From positions 38,922-102,921 of the forward strand of contig CAZBDV010000009.1 in the NCBI GenBank assembly GCA_964490765.1: a stretch of 64,000 nucleotides of DNA, written 5' to 3'. This DNA is from CAZBDV01 sp964490765 (lineage in GTDB: Bacteria; Cloacimonadota; Cloacimonadia; Cloacimonadales; JAJBBL01). Both the position numbers and the translations under genes were made by a program. Positions 50,716 through 58,961 of the stretch are shown here, one piece after another; position 1 is the first letter of the stretch, and every line of letters starts with the position of its first letter. The notes below the pieces were generated by a model. That model saw only the letters and a program-made list of their open reading frames with translations. It searched no databases and was not told where the DNA came from.

Positions 50716-53247
50716 ATGAAAGGTAAGGAAGCCCGTGCCAGGATCAAGATCAACAAGCTTCTGGAAGAATCCGGCTGGCATTTTTTCGACGAGAAGGATA
50801 GCAAAGCAAACATCCAATTGGAAAACAATGTCAGGATAACAGAAGCCGATCTCGTCAGATTTGGTGACGATTTCCAAAACTGCAAACAGGGTTATGTTGA
50901 TTACCTCTTGCTTGACAGTAACGGCTTTCCCCTTATCGTTCTGGAAGCCAAAAGAGAAGATAAAGACCCTTTAGACGGTAAGGAGCAGGCGCGCAGATAC
51001 GCCCTGAATCTTGCAGCCCGTTTTATAATTCTTTCTAATGGTAATCTCCACTACTTCTGGGACCTGAAAAAGGGTAATCCCGAGATCATTACCAGATTTC
51101 CCACTCCCGGCTCTGTAACTGCTCTCAAACAGAAAAAATCCAACCCCAATCCCGAACTGCTGATTAAGGAAGAAATAACTCCGGAATATATACTTCAGAG
51201 CCAGAACCCGGATTATCTCACTGACCCGGAATGGCTGGACCCTGATAAACGGTCTGATTATCTTAAAGACAATAATTATCGGCTTCTCCGTGATTACCAG
51301 GTCAGAGCTGTCCAAAGTATCCAGAATGCTGTATCTCAGGGCACCGACCGCTTTCTCTTCGAAATGGCTACCGGGACGGGTAAAACCCTTATAGCTACTG
51401 CTGTGATCAAACTGTTCCTCCGCACCGGAAACGCTATCAGAGCCCTCTTCCTCGTTGATCGTATCGAACTGGAAAATCAGGCCAAAACAGCGTTTACCGA
51501 TTATCTCAAAAATGACTATCCCATCGTCATCTTCAAAGAAAACCGTGACGACTGGCACAAAGCAACAATAGTCATCTCCACTGTGCAGAGTATGATCGAT
51601 AAGTATCAGCGACTGTTCTCTCCCACAGATTTCGATCTGATCATCTCTGATGAAGCACACCGCAGCATCAATGGTAACGCCCGGGCTATTTTCGAATACT
51701 TCAGCGGATACAAATTGGGCCTTACTGCGACTCCCAAAGACTATCTCAAGAACCTCGATGTCGATTCTCTGAAAGAACTCGATCCCCGTGCTTTCGAAAA
51801 AAGGCTGATGCTGGATACCTACAAAACATTCGGCTGCGAAAACTCGGAGCCGACTTTCCGCTATACCCTCACAGACGGAGTCAAAGACGGTTATCTTCTG
51901 AATCCCTATGTCATAGACGCCAGAACTACCGTCACAACCCAGCTCCTCTCTGATCAGGGCTATTCAGTTATGGTTCCCGACGAAGACGGTAACCTGCAGG
52001 AGAAGATCTATACTCAGCAGCACTTCGAAAAGAAGTTCTTCTCCGATCCTACAAACCGTGTCTTCTGCGAAACCTTTATCAAGCACGCTCTCCGGGATCC
52101 GGTAACTGATGAGATCGGAAAGTCCATTTTCTTCTGTGTCAGCCAGGATCATGCCGCCAAGATCACCAGAATACTCAATGAACTTGCAGAAGCCTGGTTC
52201 CCCGGGAAGTATAATTCCGATTTTGCCGCTCAGGTCACTTCCCGTATCCCTTATGCTCAGCAGTTCTCCAAGAGCTTTCAAAACAACAATTTCAATGGCT
52301 ATACCAGATTCCTGGAAGGCTATAAAAGTTCTCGTGTCCGGGTTTGTGTCACTGTCGGGATGATGACTACCGGTTACGATTGTACCGATATCCTCAATCT
52401 TGCCCTACTCCGTCCCATCTTCTCCCCTTCTGATTTCATCCAGATCAAAGGAAGGGGAACACGCAAGCATACCTTCAAGTACACACATCGGGCAGACGGA
52501 AAGGAAAAAGTCATCATCAAAGAAAAGGAATCGTTCAAACTCTTCGATTTCTTCGCCAATTACGAGTACTTCGAAGAAAAATTCAACTACGATGAGGTTC
52601 TCGAACTTCCCAGAACCCCTGAACCTGTTCCGGGACCAACACCACCGGAGCCAACACCCCCTATCCCCGAAGAATATACTTATAAAGACAGAGACGCCGT
52701 TCAGGACTTGAATGAAAAGTTGATCGGTAAGGACGGAATGAAGATCGACCGTAAGATGTTCGAAAAATTCGCCGATCAGGTCAAGAAAGACCCCTTTGTC
52801 CGGGAAAAAGTAGCCGAAGAGGATTTCGAAGCAGCAGAAGATTACATCATCGACCACATCTTCGAAAAGCCGGAAGAGTATTTCAATCTCGAAAAACTCC
52901 GCAGAGACCTCAACCTCGACTGGCGTTCCCCATTCCGGCAGATCCTGGAATATACTTTCGGCCATATAGACCGGATAAAGAGCAAGCACGAAGTCCTTGA
53001 TGAAGAATTCGACAAGTTCATTTCAATCTATAAACCTCAGAGTCAGTATGTGCCGGTAGCCAAAAGATTCTTCAAGGCCTACATAACCGATGAAGATATC
53101 CGCAAGATCATCAACAGTAAAGAATATGCAAAATTAGCCACCAGTTCCGTCCTCTCCATCCAGGATATCAAACAATTACAGGAACTCCGGGATACTATTC
53201 CCAGATACGTGAAAGATTATGTACCCCTCAACAATTTCATGCAGTGA
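50716..53247 (+). CDS. hsdR: type I restriction endonuclease R subunit (EcoEI-like)
   Basis: 843 aa from the ATG at 50716 (GAGGAG upstream). An N-terminal PD-(D/E)xK nuclease (Asp62, Glu77-x-Lys79, QxxxY 91-95) precedes a helicase motor: Walker A MATGTGKT (217-224), DEAH (312-315), GLTATPKD, and VGMMTTGYDCTD and QIKGRGTR in the second RecA domain. A proline-rich linker (about 636-655) leads to an EcoEI-R-type C-terminal domain. It cuts unmodified DNA after ATP-driven translocation, in complex with HsdM and HsdS. Its codon use resembles the housekeeping genes. Separated from hsdMS by 356 bp of repeats. Confidence 0.93.
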   Translation: MKGKEARARIKINKLLEESGWHFFDEKDSKANIQLENNVRITEADLVRFGDDFQNCKQGYVDYLLLDSNGFPLIVLEAKREDKDPLDGKEQARRYALNLAARFIILSNGNLHYFWDLKKGNPEIITRFPTPGSVTALKQKKSNPNPELLIKEEITPEYILQSQNPDYLTDPEWLDPDKRSDYLKDNNYRLLRDYQVRAVQSIQNAVSQGTDRFLFEMATGTGKTLIATAVIKLFLRTGNAIRALFLVDRIELENQAKTAFTDYLKNDYPIVIFKENRDDWHKATIVISTVQSMIDKYQRLFSPTDFDLIISDEAHRSINGNARAIFEYFSGYKLGLTATPKDYLKNLDVDSLKELDPRAFEKRLMLDTYKTFGCENSEPTFRYTLTDGVKDGYLLNPYVIDARTTVTTQLLSDQGYSVMVPDEDGNLQEKIYTQQHFEKKFFSDPTNRVFCETFIKHALRDPVTDEIGKSIFFCVSQDHAAKITRILNELAEAWFPGKYNSDFAAQVTSRIPYAQQFSKSFQNNNFNGYTRFLEGYKSSRVRVCVTVGMMTTGYDCTDILNLALLRPIFSPSDFIQIKGRGTRKHTFKYTHRADGKEKVIIKEKESFKLFDFFANYEYFEEKFNYDEVLELPRTPEPVPGPTPPEPTPPIPEEYTYKDRDAVQDLNEKLIGKDGMKIDRKMFEKFADQVKKDPFVREKVAEEDFEAAEDYIIDHIFEKPEEYFNLEKLRRDLNLDWRSPFRQILEYTFGHIDRIKSKHEVLDEEFDKFISIYKPQSQYVPVAKRFFKAYITDEDIRKIINSKEYAKLATSSVLSIQDIKQLQELRDTIPRYVKDYVPLNNFMQ

Positions 53248-53302
53248 GCTTGATTATGTACTTTTATGTTAATCAGAGTTATTATCTCAAGCTTTTACAC
53301 TG

Positions 53303-53351
53303 CCTTCGGCGTGGCTTGCCCTGTGTAATGCTTTTTTCTATTACATCAGGG
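53303..53351. repeat. dispersed repeat, form C2
   Basis: CCTTCGGCGTGGCTTGCCC followed by TGTAATGC, six T and ATCAGGG; the same order and nearly the same bases occur at 45837-45880. Confidence 0.7.
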
Positions 53352-53355
53352 CTCC

Positions 53356-53578
53356 GGTGGCTAATCTCTTTACACCTTGCTTTACATCCAATTGACTTGC
53401 TTCTCCATTCTCTGGTTTTCCCTTGCCACTCTGTCACTTTGTCACCTTGTCACTTAGTCACCCTTCACCTCTCGGTGGCTAATCTCTTTACACCTTGCTC
53501 TACATCAAATGGACTTGCTTCCCCATCCTCTGGTTTTCCCTTGTCACCCTGTCACTCTGTCACCTTGTCACCCCTCTC
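53356..53578. repeat. tandem duplication (118 + 105 bp) with 8-bp GTCAC sub-repeats
   Basis: Both units (53356-53473 and 53474-53578) begin GGTGGCTAATCTCTTTACAC, continue CTTGCT and ACATC, then ACTTGCTTC and CTCTGGTTTTCCCTTG, and end in four consecutive 8-mers of the form YTGTCACY before CCTCTC. A third unit is started (GGTAGCTAAC, 53579-53588) and is cut by the hsdMS ribosome-binding site. The unit also occurs singly in other intergenic regions from 43.5 kb. Not CRISPR: no unique spacers of constant length. Confidence 0.85.
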
Positions 53579-53603
53579 GGTAGCTAACAACTAAAGGAGA
53601 ACA

Positions 53604-56078
53604 ATGCTAGATTCGACAACCAAACGAAAGATCGATACTGCCCGTCAGATTCTGGTCGGCAAGGTTCCCGACCCCAAATCGCAGATAGAACAGATCACCC
53701 TTGCCCTTATCTACAAATTCATGAACGATACCGATAAAACTTCGGTCGATATTGGAGGAAAACCCTCCTATTTCATCGGCGACTATGAACGGTTCTCCTG
53801 GGATAATATCATCGATCCCCGCCTTTCCGGGCAGGAACGAATGAACCTCTATACCGAAGGCTTGGAACGTATGGGAAGAAACCCCAACCTTCCCGAACTC
53901 TTCCGCAATATCTTCAAGAACGCCTTTCTCCCCTTTCGCGATTCCAACACCCTCAATATGTTCCTCGAAGAGATCAACGGTTTCCAGTATGACCATTCCG
54001 AACGGCTGGGGGATGCTTACGAATATCTCCTCTCCGTAATGAGTTCTCAGGGCGATGCCGGCCAGTTCCGCACCCCCCGCCATATCATCGACTTTATCGT
54101 CAGTGTAGTTGATCCTCAGAAAACAGACAGTATCCTCGATCCTGCCTGCGGTACCGCCGGATTTCTCATCTCAGCCATCAAACACATCGAAAAAGCCAAT
54201 ATGAAAGACTATCCCGGTGACCTGCTCGAAATTGACGAAAAGAAGAAACTTGCCGAGAACGTTGTCGGGTATGACATCTCTCCCGATATGCGCCGTATCA
54301 GCCTCGTCAATATGTTCCTGCACAATATCAACGAACCGCATATCTATGAATACGATACCCTCAGCTCTACCGACCGCTGGGAAGACGACTTCTCCTGTAT
54401 CCTGGCAAATCCACCCTTTATGTCACCCAAAGGTGGTATCAAACCTCACAGTCGATTTGGTATACCCTCGACCCGTTCTGAAGTACTCTTTGTCGATTAT
54501 ATTATGGAACATCTCAACATTGACGGTAAGGCAGGTGTAATCGTCCCCGAAGGGATCATCTTTCAGGGTCAGAAAGCTTTCAAGAATCTCCGCAAAAAAA
54601 TGGTCGATGACTGTTTTCTCTGGGCAGTAGTTTCCCTCCCCTCTGGAGTATTCAATCCCTATTCCGGCGTCAAGACCTCTATCCTCTTCTTCGATCGTGA
54701 AATCGCCAAAAAGACAGACGATATCCTCTTCGTCAAAATCGAAGCAGACGGATACAACCTGGGTGCTCAGCGCAAACCAATAGAACAGAACGACCTCCCC
54801 GAAGCCTACGAAGCTCTCACCTTCTACAAAACCAACCTCAAACTACCCTCTGAAGACCATCTTGTCAAATCCAACGGCACGAGAGAAATAGCCCATACAG
54901 CCAAAAAGAAAGACATCTCATCTCTAGACTACAACCTCAGCGCCAATAGATATGTCATTACCGAGATCAGAACAGGTAAATGGCCGAGAGTTAGACTTGG
55001 TAAGGTTTGTGAAATCATCTCAGGTCAATCTCCTGAAGGCATTTATTACAATTCAAATGGAGAAGGCACACCCTTTTATCAAGGTAAAACAGAATTCACT
55101 GACATCTATTTAGGAAAACCGGTTAAGTGGACAACACAGATTACTAAGAGATCTATTCCAGATGATATCGTTATGTCTGTTCGAGCTCCTGTAGGTCCGG
55201 TTAATATAGTAACCCAGGATATATGTATAGGTCGTGGACTGGCAGCAATTAGATGCTCAGATATAATCAACTATATGTATTGTTTCTACTGTCTTAGGCA
55301 TCTCGAAGATAAGATACAGGGTAATTCCGGAGCAGTTTTCCCATCAATCAGCAGAAAAGAAATAGAGAATATCGAAATCCCCCTCCCCCCTCTGGAAGTC
55401 CAGAAAGAGATCGTCGCAGAAATCGAAGGCTACCAGAAAATTATCGACGGCGCAAAACAGATCATAGACAACTGGAAACCGAAGATTGACATCGACCCAA
55501 ACTGGCCAATGATTGCACTAAAACAGGTTGCTAAAATCGAAAGTGGTTATGGTTTCCCTTTATTATATCAAGGAACCAAAGACAAAGAAATCCCTTTTAT
55601 TAAAGTAAGTGATATGAACATTCGTGGAAATGATCTTTACATTAGATATTGGAATAATACAGTAACTTTTTCTGATTTGAATAAGATGAAAGCAAAAACC
55701 TGTCCTGAAGGTACAGTTATTTTCCCTAAGATAGGTGCAGCTATAAACACAAACAAAAAACGCATATTAACATGCGATACTGTGTATGACAATAATGTGA
55801 TGGGGCTTGTGCCTGATACGAATTATATAATACCAAGGTATCTACATACGTTATTACTCTCATTTGATATATCAAAATGGGGCAGCTATTCTCAACCTCC
55901 TTCAATTAGAAAAACAACAGTTGAAGAGCATCCTATTCCTCTACCACCTCTTTCAGTACAAGAAAAAATCGTCTCCCAAATAGAAAAAGAACAAACCTAC
56001 ATTGACAAATGCAAAAAACTCCTCGAAATCTACCAAACCAAAATCAAAGACCGCATAAACAAACTCTGGAAAGAATAA
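53604..56078 (+). CDS. fused type I HsdM methyltransferase - HsdS specificity protein
   Basis: 824 aa; AAAGGAG precedes the ATG. Residues 1-455 are HsdM: N-terminal helical domain, SAM motif DPACGTAGF (179-187) and adenine-methylation motif NPPF (269-272). Without a stop the frame continues into an HsdS: TRD1 about 461-600 (WPRVRLGKVCEIISGQSP), a conserved coiled-coil linker (PLPPLEVQKEIVAEIEGYQK), TRD2 about 643-775 (WPMIALKQVAKIESGYGF) and a second coiled coil (PLPPLSVQEKIVSQIEKE). M and S are usually separate. It methylates and selects the recognition site for HsdR. Both target-recognition domains are more A+T-rich than the framework around them. Confidence 0.93.
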   Translation: MLDSTTKRKIDTARQILVGKVPDPKSQIEQITLALIYKFMNDTDKTSVDIGGKPSYFIGDYERFSWDNIIDPRLSGQERMNLYTEGLERMGRNPNLPELFRNIFKNAFLPFRDSNTLNMFLEEINGFQYDHSERLGDAYEYLLSVMSSQGDAGQFRTPRHIIDFIVSVVDPQKTDSILDPACGTAGFLISAIKHIEKANMKDYPGDLLEIDEKKKLAENVVGYDISPDMRRISLVNMFLHNINEPHIYEYDTLSSTDRWEDDFSCILANPPFMSPKGGIKPHSRFGIPSTRSEVLFVDYIMEHLNIDGKAGVIVPEGIIFQGQKAFKNLRKKMVDDCFLWAVVSLPSGVFNPYSGVKTSILFFDREIAKKTDDILFVKIEADGYNLGAQRKPIEQNDLPEAYEALTFYKTNLKLPSEDHLVKSNGTREIAHTAKKKDISSLDYNLSANRYVITEIRTGKWPRVRLGKVCEIISGQSPEGIYYNSNGEGTPFYQGKTEFTDIYLGKPVKWTTQITKRSIPDDIVMSVRAPVGPVNIVTQDICIGRGLAAIRCSDIINYMYCFYCLRHLEDKIQGNSGAVFPSISRKEIENIEIPLPPLEVQKEIVAEIEGYQKIIDGAKQIIDNWKPKIDIDPNWPMIALKQVAKIESGYGFPLLYQGTKDKEIPFIKVSDMNIRGNDLYIRYWNNTVTFSDLNKMKAKTCPEGTVIFPKIGAAINTNKKRILTCDTVYDNNVMGLVPDTNYIIPRYLHTLLLSFDISKWGSYSQPPSIRKTTVEEHPIPLPPLSVQEKIVSQIEKEQTYIDKCKKLLEIYQTKIKDRINKLWKE

Positions 56079-56941
56079 TGGAAGAGAAGCATTATTATTC
56101 AAGACGAAAGAAAAAAACTAGCGATAAAGATATAATTGATTTGTCCATTCTAAAAAGCTTGTTTGAAGCAATCTACAATGATTTTTATAGTAAGGCTTTT
56201 TTTACGGATAACATTGGTTCATATCTTTATGGTAAACACCAAGAAGGAAGTTTAGGAGATGATCATGATATTGAGCGACTACTGTTCACAAAGCTTAGAA
56301 AAAGGAATTTATGGCCAATTTATCATAAAATATATAGTTACGATGAAGTGGATCTTTTTGATATAATAGAATTTTGCTATGATTATATATCTAACCCAAA
56401 ACCCAACGATCCTGAAGGCTATGACATCAATTCTGCAAAAAAAGAATTCCGAGACGCGATCAACGAACATCTCCGAGATTATGAGGAGGGATTTGAGATA
56501 AATGAGAGTGGAGAGATAGTACCACTCACATGGCACGGCATAAAGAATATTTATTATTCCGACATTCCAAGCGACGATCAAGAAAATATTGTGAAACCAA
56601 TAACTGAAGCTGTTAAAAAATTCAGAGACAGGCATTCATCAGGTGAGGACAGGAAAGATGCAGTTAGAGATCTTGCAGATGTATTAGAATATTTACAAAA
56701 ATCGTACAATCTCAAGGTATTATTGCTTTCAAAGCAAGATGAAAGTGATTTGTTCAATATAATAAACAACTTCAATATCAGACATCACAACAAAGTACAG
56801 AAAAAAGACTACAATAAAGTAATCTGGTACAATTGGATGTTTTACTGCTTCTTAGCTACTATCCATGCCATCTTAAGGTGTATCAATGATAACAAAAAAC
56901 AACCACAAGGAGAAAAAGATGAATCCCGTAGTAAATATTAA
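56078..56941 (+). CDS. unrecognised defence-island protein, possibly AbiJ/HEPN-like
   Basis: 287 aa from the ATG at 56078, which overlaps the hsdMS stop (TAATG). An N-terminal helical part (SILKSLFEAIYNDFYSKAFF) with GDDHDIERLLFTKLRKRNLWP, then an acidic middle, then a C-terminal helical domain with DLFNIINNFNIRHHNKVQ and WYNWMFYCFLATIHAILR. The layout reminds me of AbiJ-associated proteins, in which a variable N-terminal domain is joined to a HEPN-like end, but the canonical R-x(4-6)-H motif is not clear. Low G+C. Translation is coupled to the restriction genes, and the next gene overlaps its end by 23 bp. Confidence 0.6.
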   Translation: MEEKHYYSRRKKKTSDKDIIDLSILKSLFEAIYNDFYSKAFFTDNIGSYLYGKHQEGSLGDDHDIERLLFTKLRKRNLWPIYHKIYSYDEVDLFDIIEFCYDYISNPKPNDPEGYDINSAKKEFRDAINEHLRDYEEGFEINESGEIVPLTWHGIKNIYYSDIPSDDQENIVKPITEAVKKFRDRHSSGEDRKDAVRDLADVLEYLQKSYNLKVLLLSKQDESDLFNIINNFNIRHHNKVQKKDYNKVIWYNWMFYCFLATIHAILRCINDNKKQPQGEKDESRSKY

Positions 56942-57359
56942 GAAGGTTACTGTACCTTCAAAAGCCTTAGAGTTTTTTATGCTTTATTATGCACTTGAGG
57001 AACCTATCTTTGGAAGTAAAGGACATATCCGGCTATTTCAACCCCTGATTAGCAAGGGAAGTTTAGCTGGATTATCTGTCCCTGAAGATGAAATGTCGTA
57101 TTTGTTTGATCAGTTTCAACAACAAGATAAGATCACTAAAAGCTGGATTGAATACGCTTTAAATGGCTTTGCTTTAAAACTTGCACTTTATCATTTTTCT
57201 GATGAGTTGATTGAGCTGGACCCAGATAAGGACTGGATATATACAAACCATCAGTTTCTAAATGAGCAAGAACGACAGATGATCTCCAGCAACGCCAATC
57301 TAATGAAGCTCCCTAAAGAAATAGTTGTTAAGCTGATCGATATACTAAACAGCCCTTGA
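56919..57359 (+). CDS. unrecognised small protein between restriction and CBASS genes
   Basis: 146 aa from the ATG at 56919 with AAGGAG about 8 bp before it. Mostly helical, no signal peptide or membrane segment; notable segments are KALEFFMLYYALEEPIFGS and WIEYALNGFALKLALYHFSD. No catalytic motif seen. It overlaps the preceding gene by 23 bp and ends 56 bp before the Cap4 start, so it is the link between the two systems. Accessory, immunity or regulatory roles are all open. Confidence 0.6.
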   Translation: MNPVVNIKKVTVPSKALEFFMLYYALEEPIFGSKGHIRLFQPLISKGSLAGLSVPEDEMSYLFDQFQQQDKITKSWIEYALNGFALKLALYHFSDELIELDPDKDWIYTNHQFLNEQERQMISSNANLMKLPKEIVVKLIDILNSP

Positions 57360-57415
57360 GTTTTTATAGAGAAAACACAATTATCAATTATAGAACTGTT
57401 AGAAGGATTAGTACT

Positions 57416-58945
57416 ATGGGAAGTCAAACATCAGCATTATTAAAAGGATTCGATTATCAATTTTTGTTTACATGGTATCAAATAGCTGCGATGCTACAAG
57501 GACGATCTCACATCTTGAAAATTGAGATAGAGAGCAAAGACTGTAAATCTGTTGACGATGTCGTTATCTACTATGATGATGAAGGGATAGAAGATAAAGG
57601 GAAAAGTGTTTACAGAGATTTCTATCAAGTGAAATATCATGTTGATAAAAGCAACTCTTATTGTTGTGAGTATTTAATACAGAAAAAAACCAGCCAAAAA
57701 AGCTTACTAGAAAAGTTTTTCGATGCTTTTGAAAAAATTGAAAAGGATGGTGTCTCTGGATACAGACTGATTTTGGTTTCTAATTGGGAATGGGACAGTA
57801 ATGATATTCTATACAAAAAATTGAGGGAAGATAAAGAAGGTGCTTTACCTGAAGAGTTCTTTACCTCATCTGACAAGACTAAAATTGGGAAAATTATAGA
57901 GAAATGGCAATCTCATTTAAATACGGATAGAGAAGGAATCATCAGATTTGCTAAATCCTTACGGCTTGACCTTAATCATTTCGGGAGAAAACATTTCGAA
58001 GAGTTAGTATATAACCGAATTGAAAATGCTGGTTTGATTGTTCCGGATGATTGTAATAAGATTAGTAACTATACTCAGATCATTAGCAATCTTATTCAAA
58101 CAGGTTTGTGTACTATCACTCCAGAATCTATTAAATCAATTTGTGAGACCCACGGCTTGATATCTAAGCAGACAGTAACCAATATACCTACTCCAATAAT
58201 AGGAATCAGAAGTTATATGAGATTTGCTGAAAGAATTGAAGACGATTGTACAACACACAAATGCGTCGCAAGATTTTTTAATGGTCGTCATATTTTAGAT
58301 AATGTTTTTTGGAACCGAGAGATTGTCGGAGAAATTTCTGACTACTTTGATCAGTTACGCAAAAAAATTGATTTACGAAATGTTACTCATAACATACTAC
58401 TTGAATGTAATGGATCAATCGCTTTCTTATGTGGATATTTGTTGCCTAAGGTATCAAGCACATTAGTTAATCCTGTCCAAAAGGGTTATAAATCAGTTTG
58501 TTGGGAGCCCACATCTCTTAGAGATGATGAATGGGGTTGGGTTGTCAATAAGAATGACAATGATAATAATAGTAACAATGTAGTAATTGCTATCTCTATA
58601 ACTCATGATATACATAATGCAGTTACCGATTATATTAGAAAGAAAATGTCACATTATAAGACCTACCTACATCTAATAAATAAATCGGGCACAAATCCTT
58701 CTTGCATTGAGAATGGTGATCATGCAACAGTATTAGCTGACCAATTGATTTCAATTATATCGTCTCTGAGATCAGATACAAGCGATTTAGTTTCTCATGT
58801 TTTTTTTGCTGCTCCAAACGGGTTTATGTTTTACCTTGGAAGAAATGGAATAGCCTTAGGGAAAATGCAACTATATGAATATGATTTTGGTGGAGATAGT
58901 GATAGTAGTTATTCACCAAGCATTCATGTACCAATCATAATATAA
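57416..58945 (+). CDS. cap4: CBASS effector Cap4: DUF4297-type nuclease fused to SAVED domain
   Basis: 509 aa from the ATG at 57416 (AGAAGGA upstream); the frame is open for 20 codons before that. The N-terminal domain (about 1-230) has the PD-(D/E)xK pattern of DUF4297 nucleases: Glu39, Asp48 and Gln71-Val-Lys73 (FYQVKYH). The C-terminal part from about 265 is a SAVED sensor, ending in HVFFAAPNGFMFYLGR (461-476) and YSPSIHVP. In known systems a cyclic oligonucleotide bound by SAVED makes Cap4 oligomerise and degrade double-stranded DNA, killing the infected cell. It precedes the CD-NTase by 16 bp. Confidence 0.9.
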   Translation: MGSQTSALLKGFDYQFLFTWYQIAAMLQGRSHILKIEIESKDCKSVDDVVIYYDDEGIEDKGKSVYRDFYQVKYHVDKSNSYCCEYLIQKKTSQKSLLEKFFDAFEKIEKDGVSGYRLILVSNWEWDSNDILYKKLREDKEGALPEEFFTSSDKTKIGKIIEKWQSHLNTDREGIIRFAKSLRLDLNHFGRKHFEELVYNRIENAGLIVPDDCNKISNYTQIISNLIQTGLCTITPESIKSICETHGLISKQTVTNIPTPIIGIRSYMRFAERIEDDCTTHKCVARFFNGRHILDNVFWNREIVGEISDYFDQLRKKIDLRNVTHNILLECNGSIAFLCGYLLPKVSSTLVNPVQKGYKSVCWEPTSLRDDEWGWVVNKNDNDNNSNNVVIAISITHDIHNAVTDYIRKKMSHYKTYLHLINKSGTNPSCIENGDHATVLADQLISIISSLRSDTSDLVSHVFFAAPNGFMFYLGRNGIALGKMQLYEYDFGGDSDSSYSPSIHVPIII

Positions 58946-58961
58946 TTTATAAGGAGGAAAA

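Noticed and set aside
50971..51660. 229-codon minus-strand frame inside hsdR
   Set aside because: Antisense shadow of a well-supported gene; no family features and no ribosome-binding site.
52405..52989. 194-codon minus-strand frame inside hsdR
   Set aside because: Mirror of the Glu/Lys-rich sense strand, giving a Phe/Val/Glu-rich nonsense peptide.
53400..53578. CRISPR-like array
   Set aside because: Repeat units abut each other and 8-bp sub-repeats have no spacers; no cas gene is near.
53244..53594. 116-codon plus-strand frame over the tandem repeats
   Set aside because: Composed of translated repeat units (Leu/Ser/Cys-rich), starts over the hsdR stop without a ribosome-binding site.
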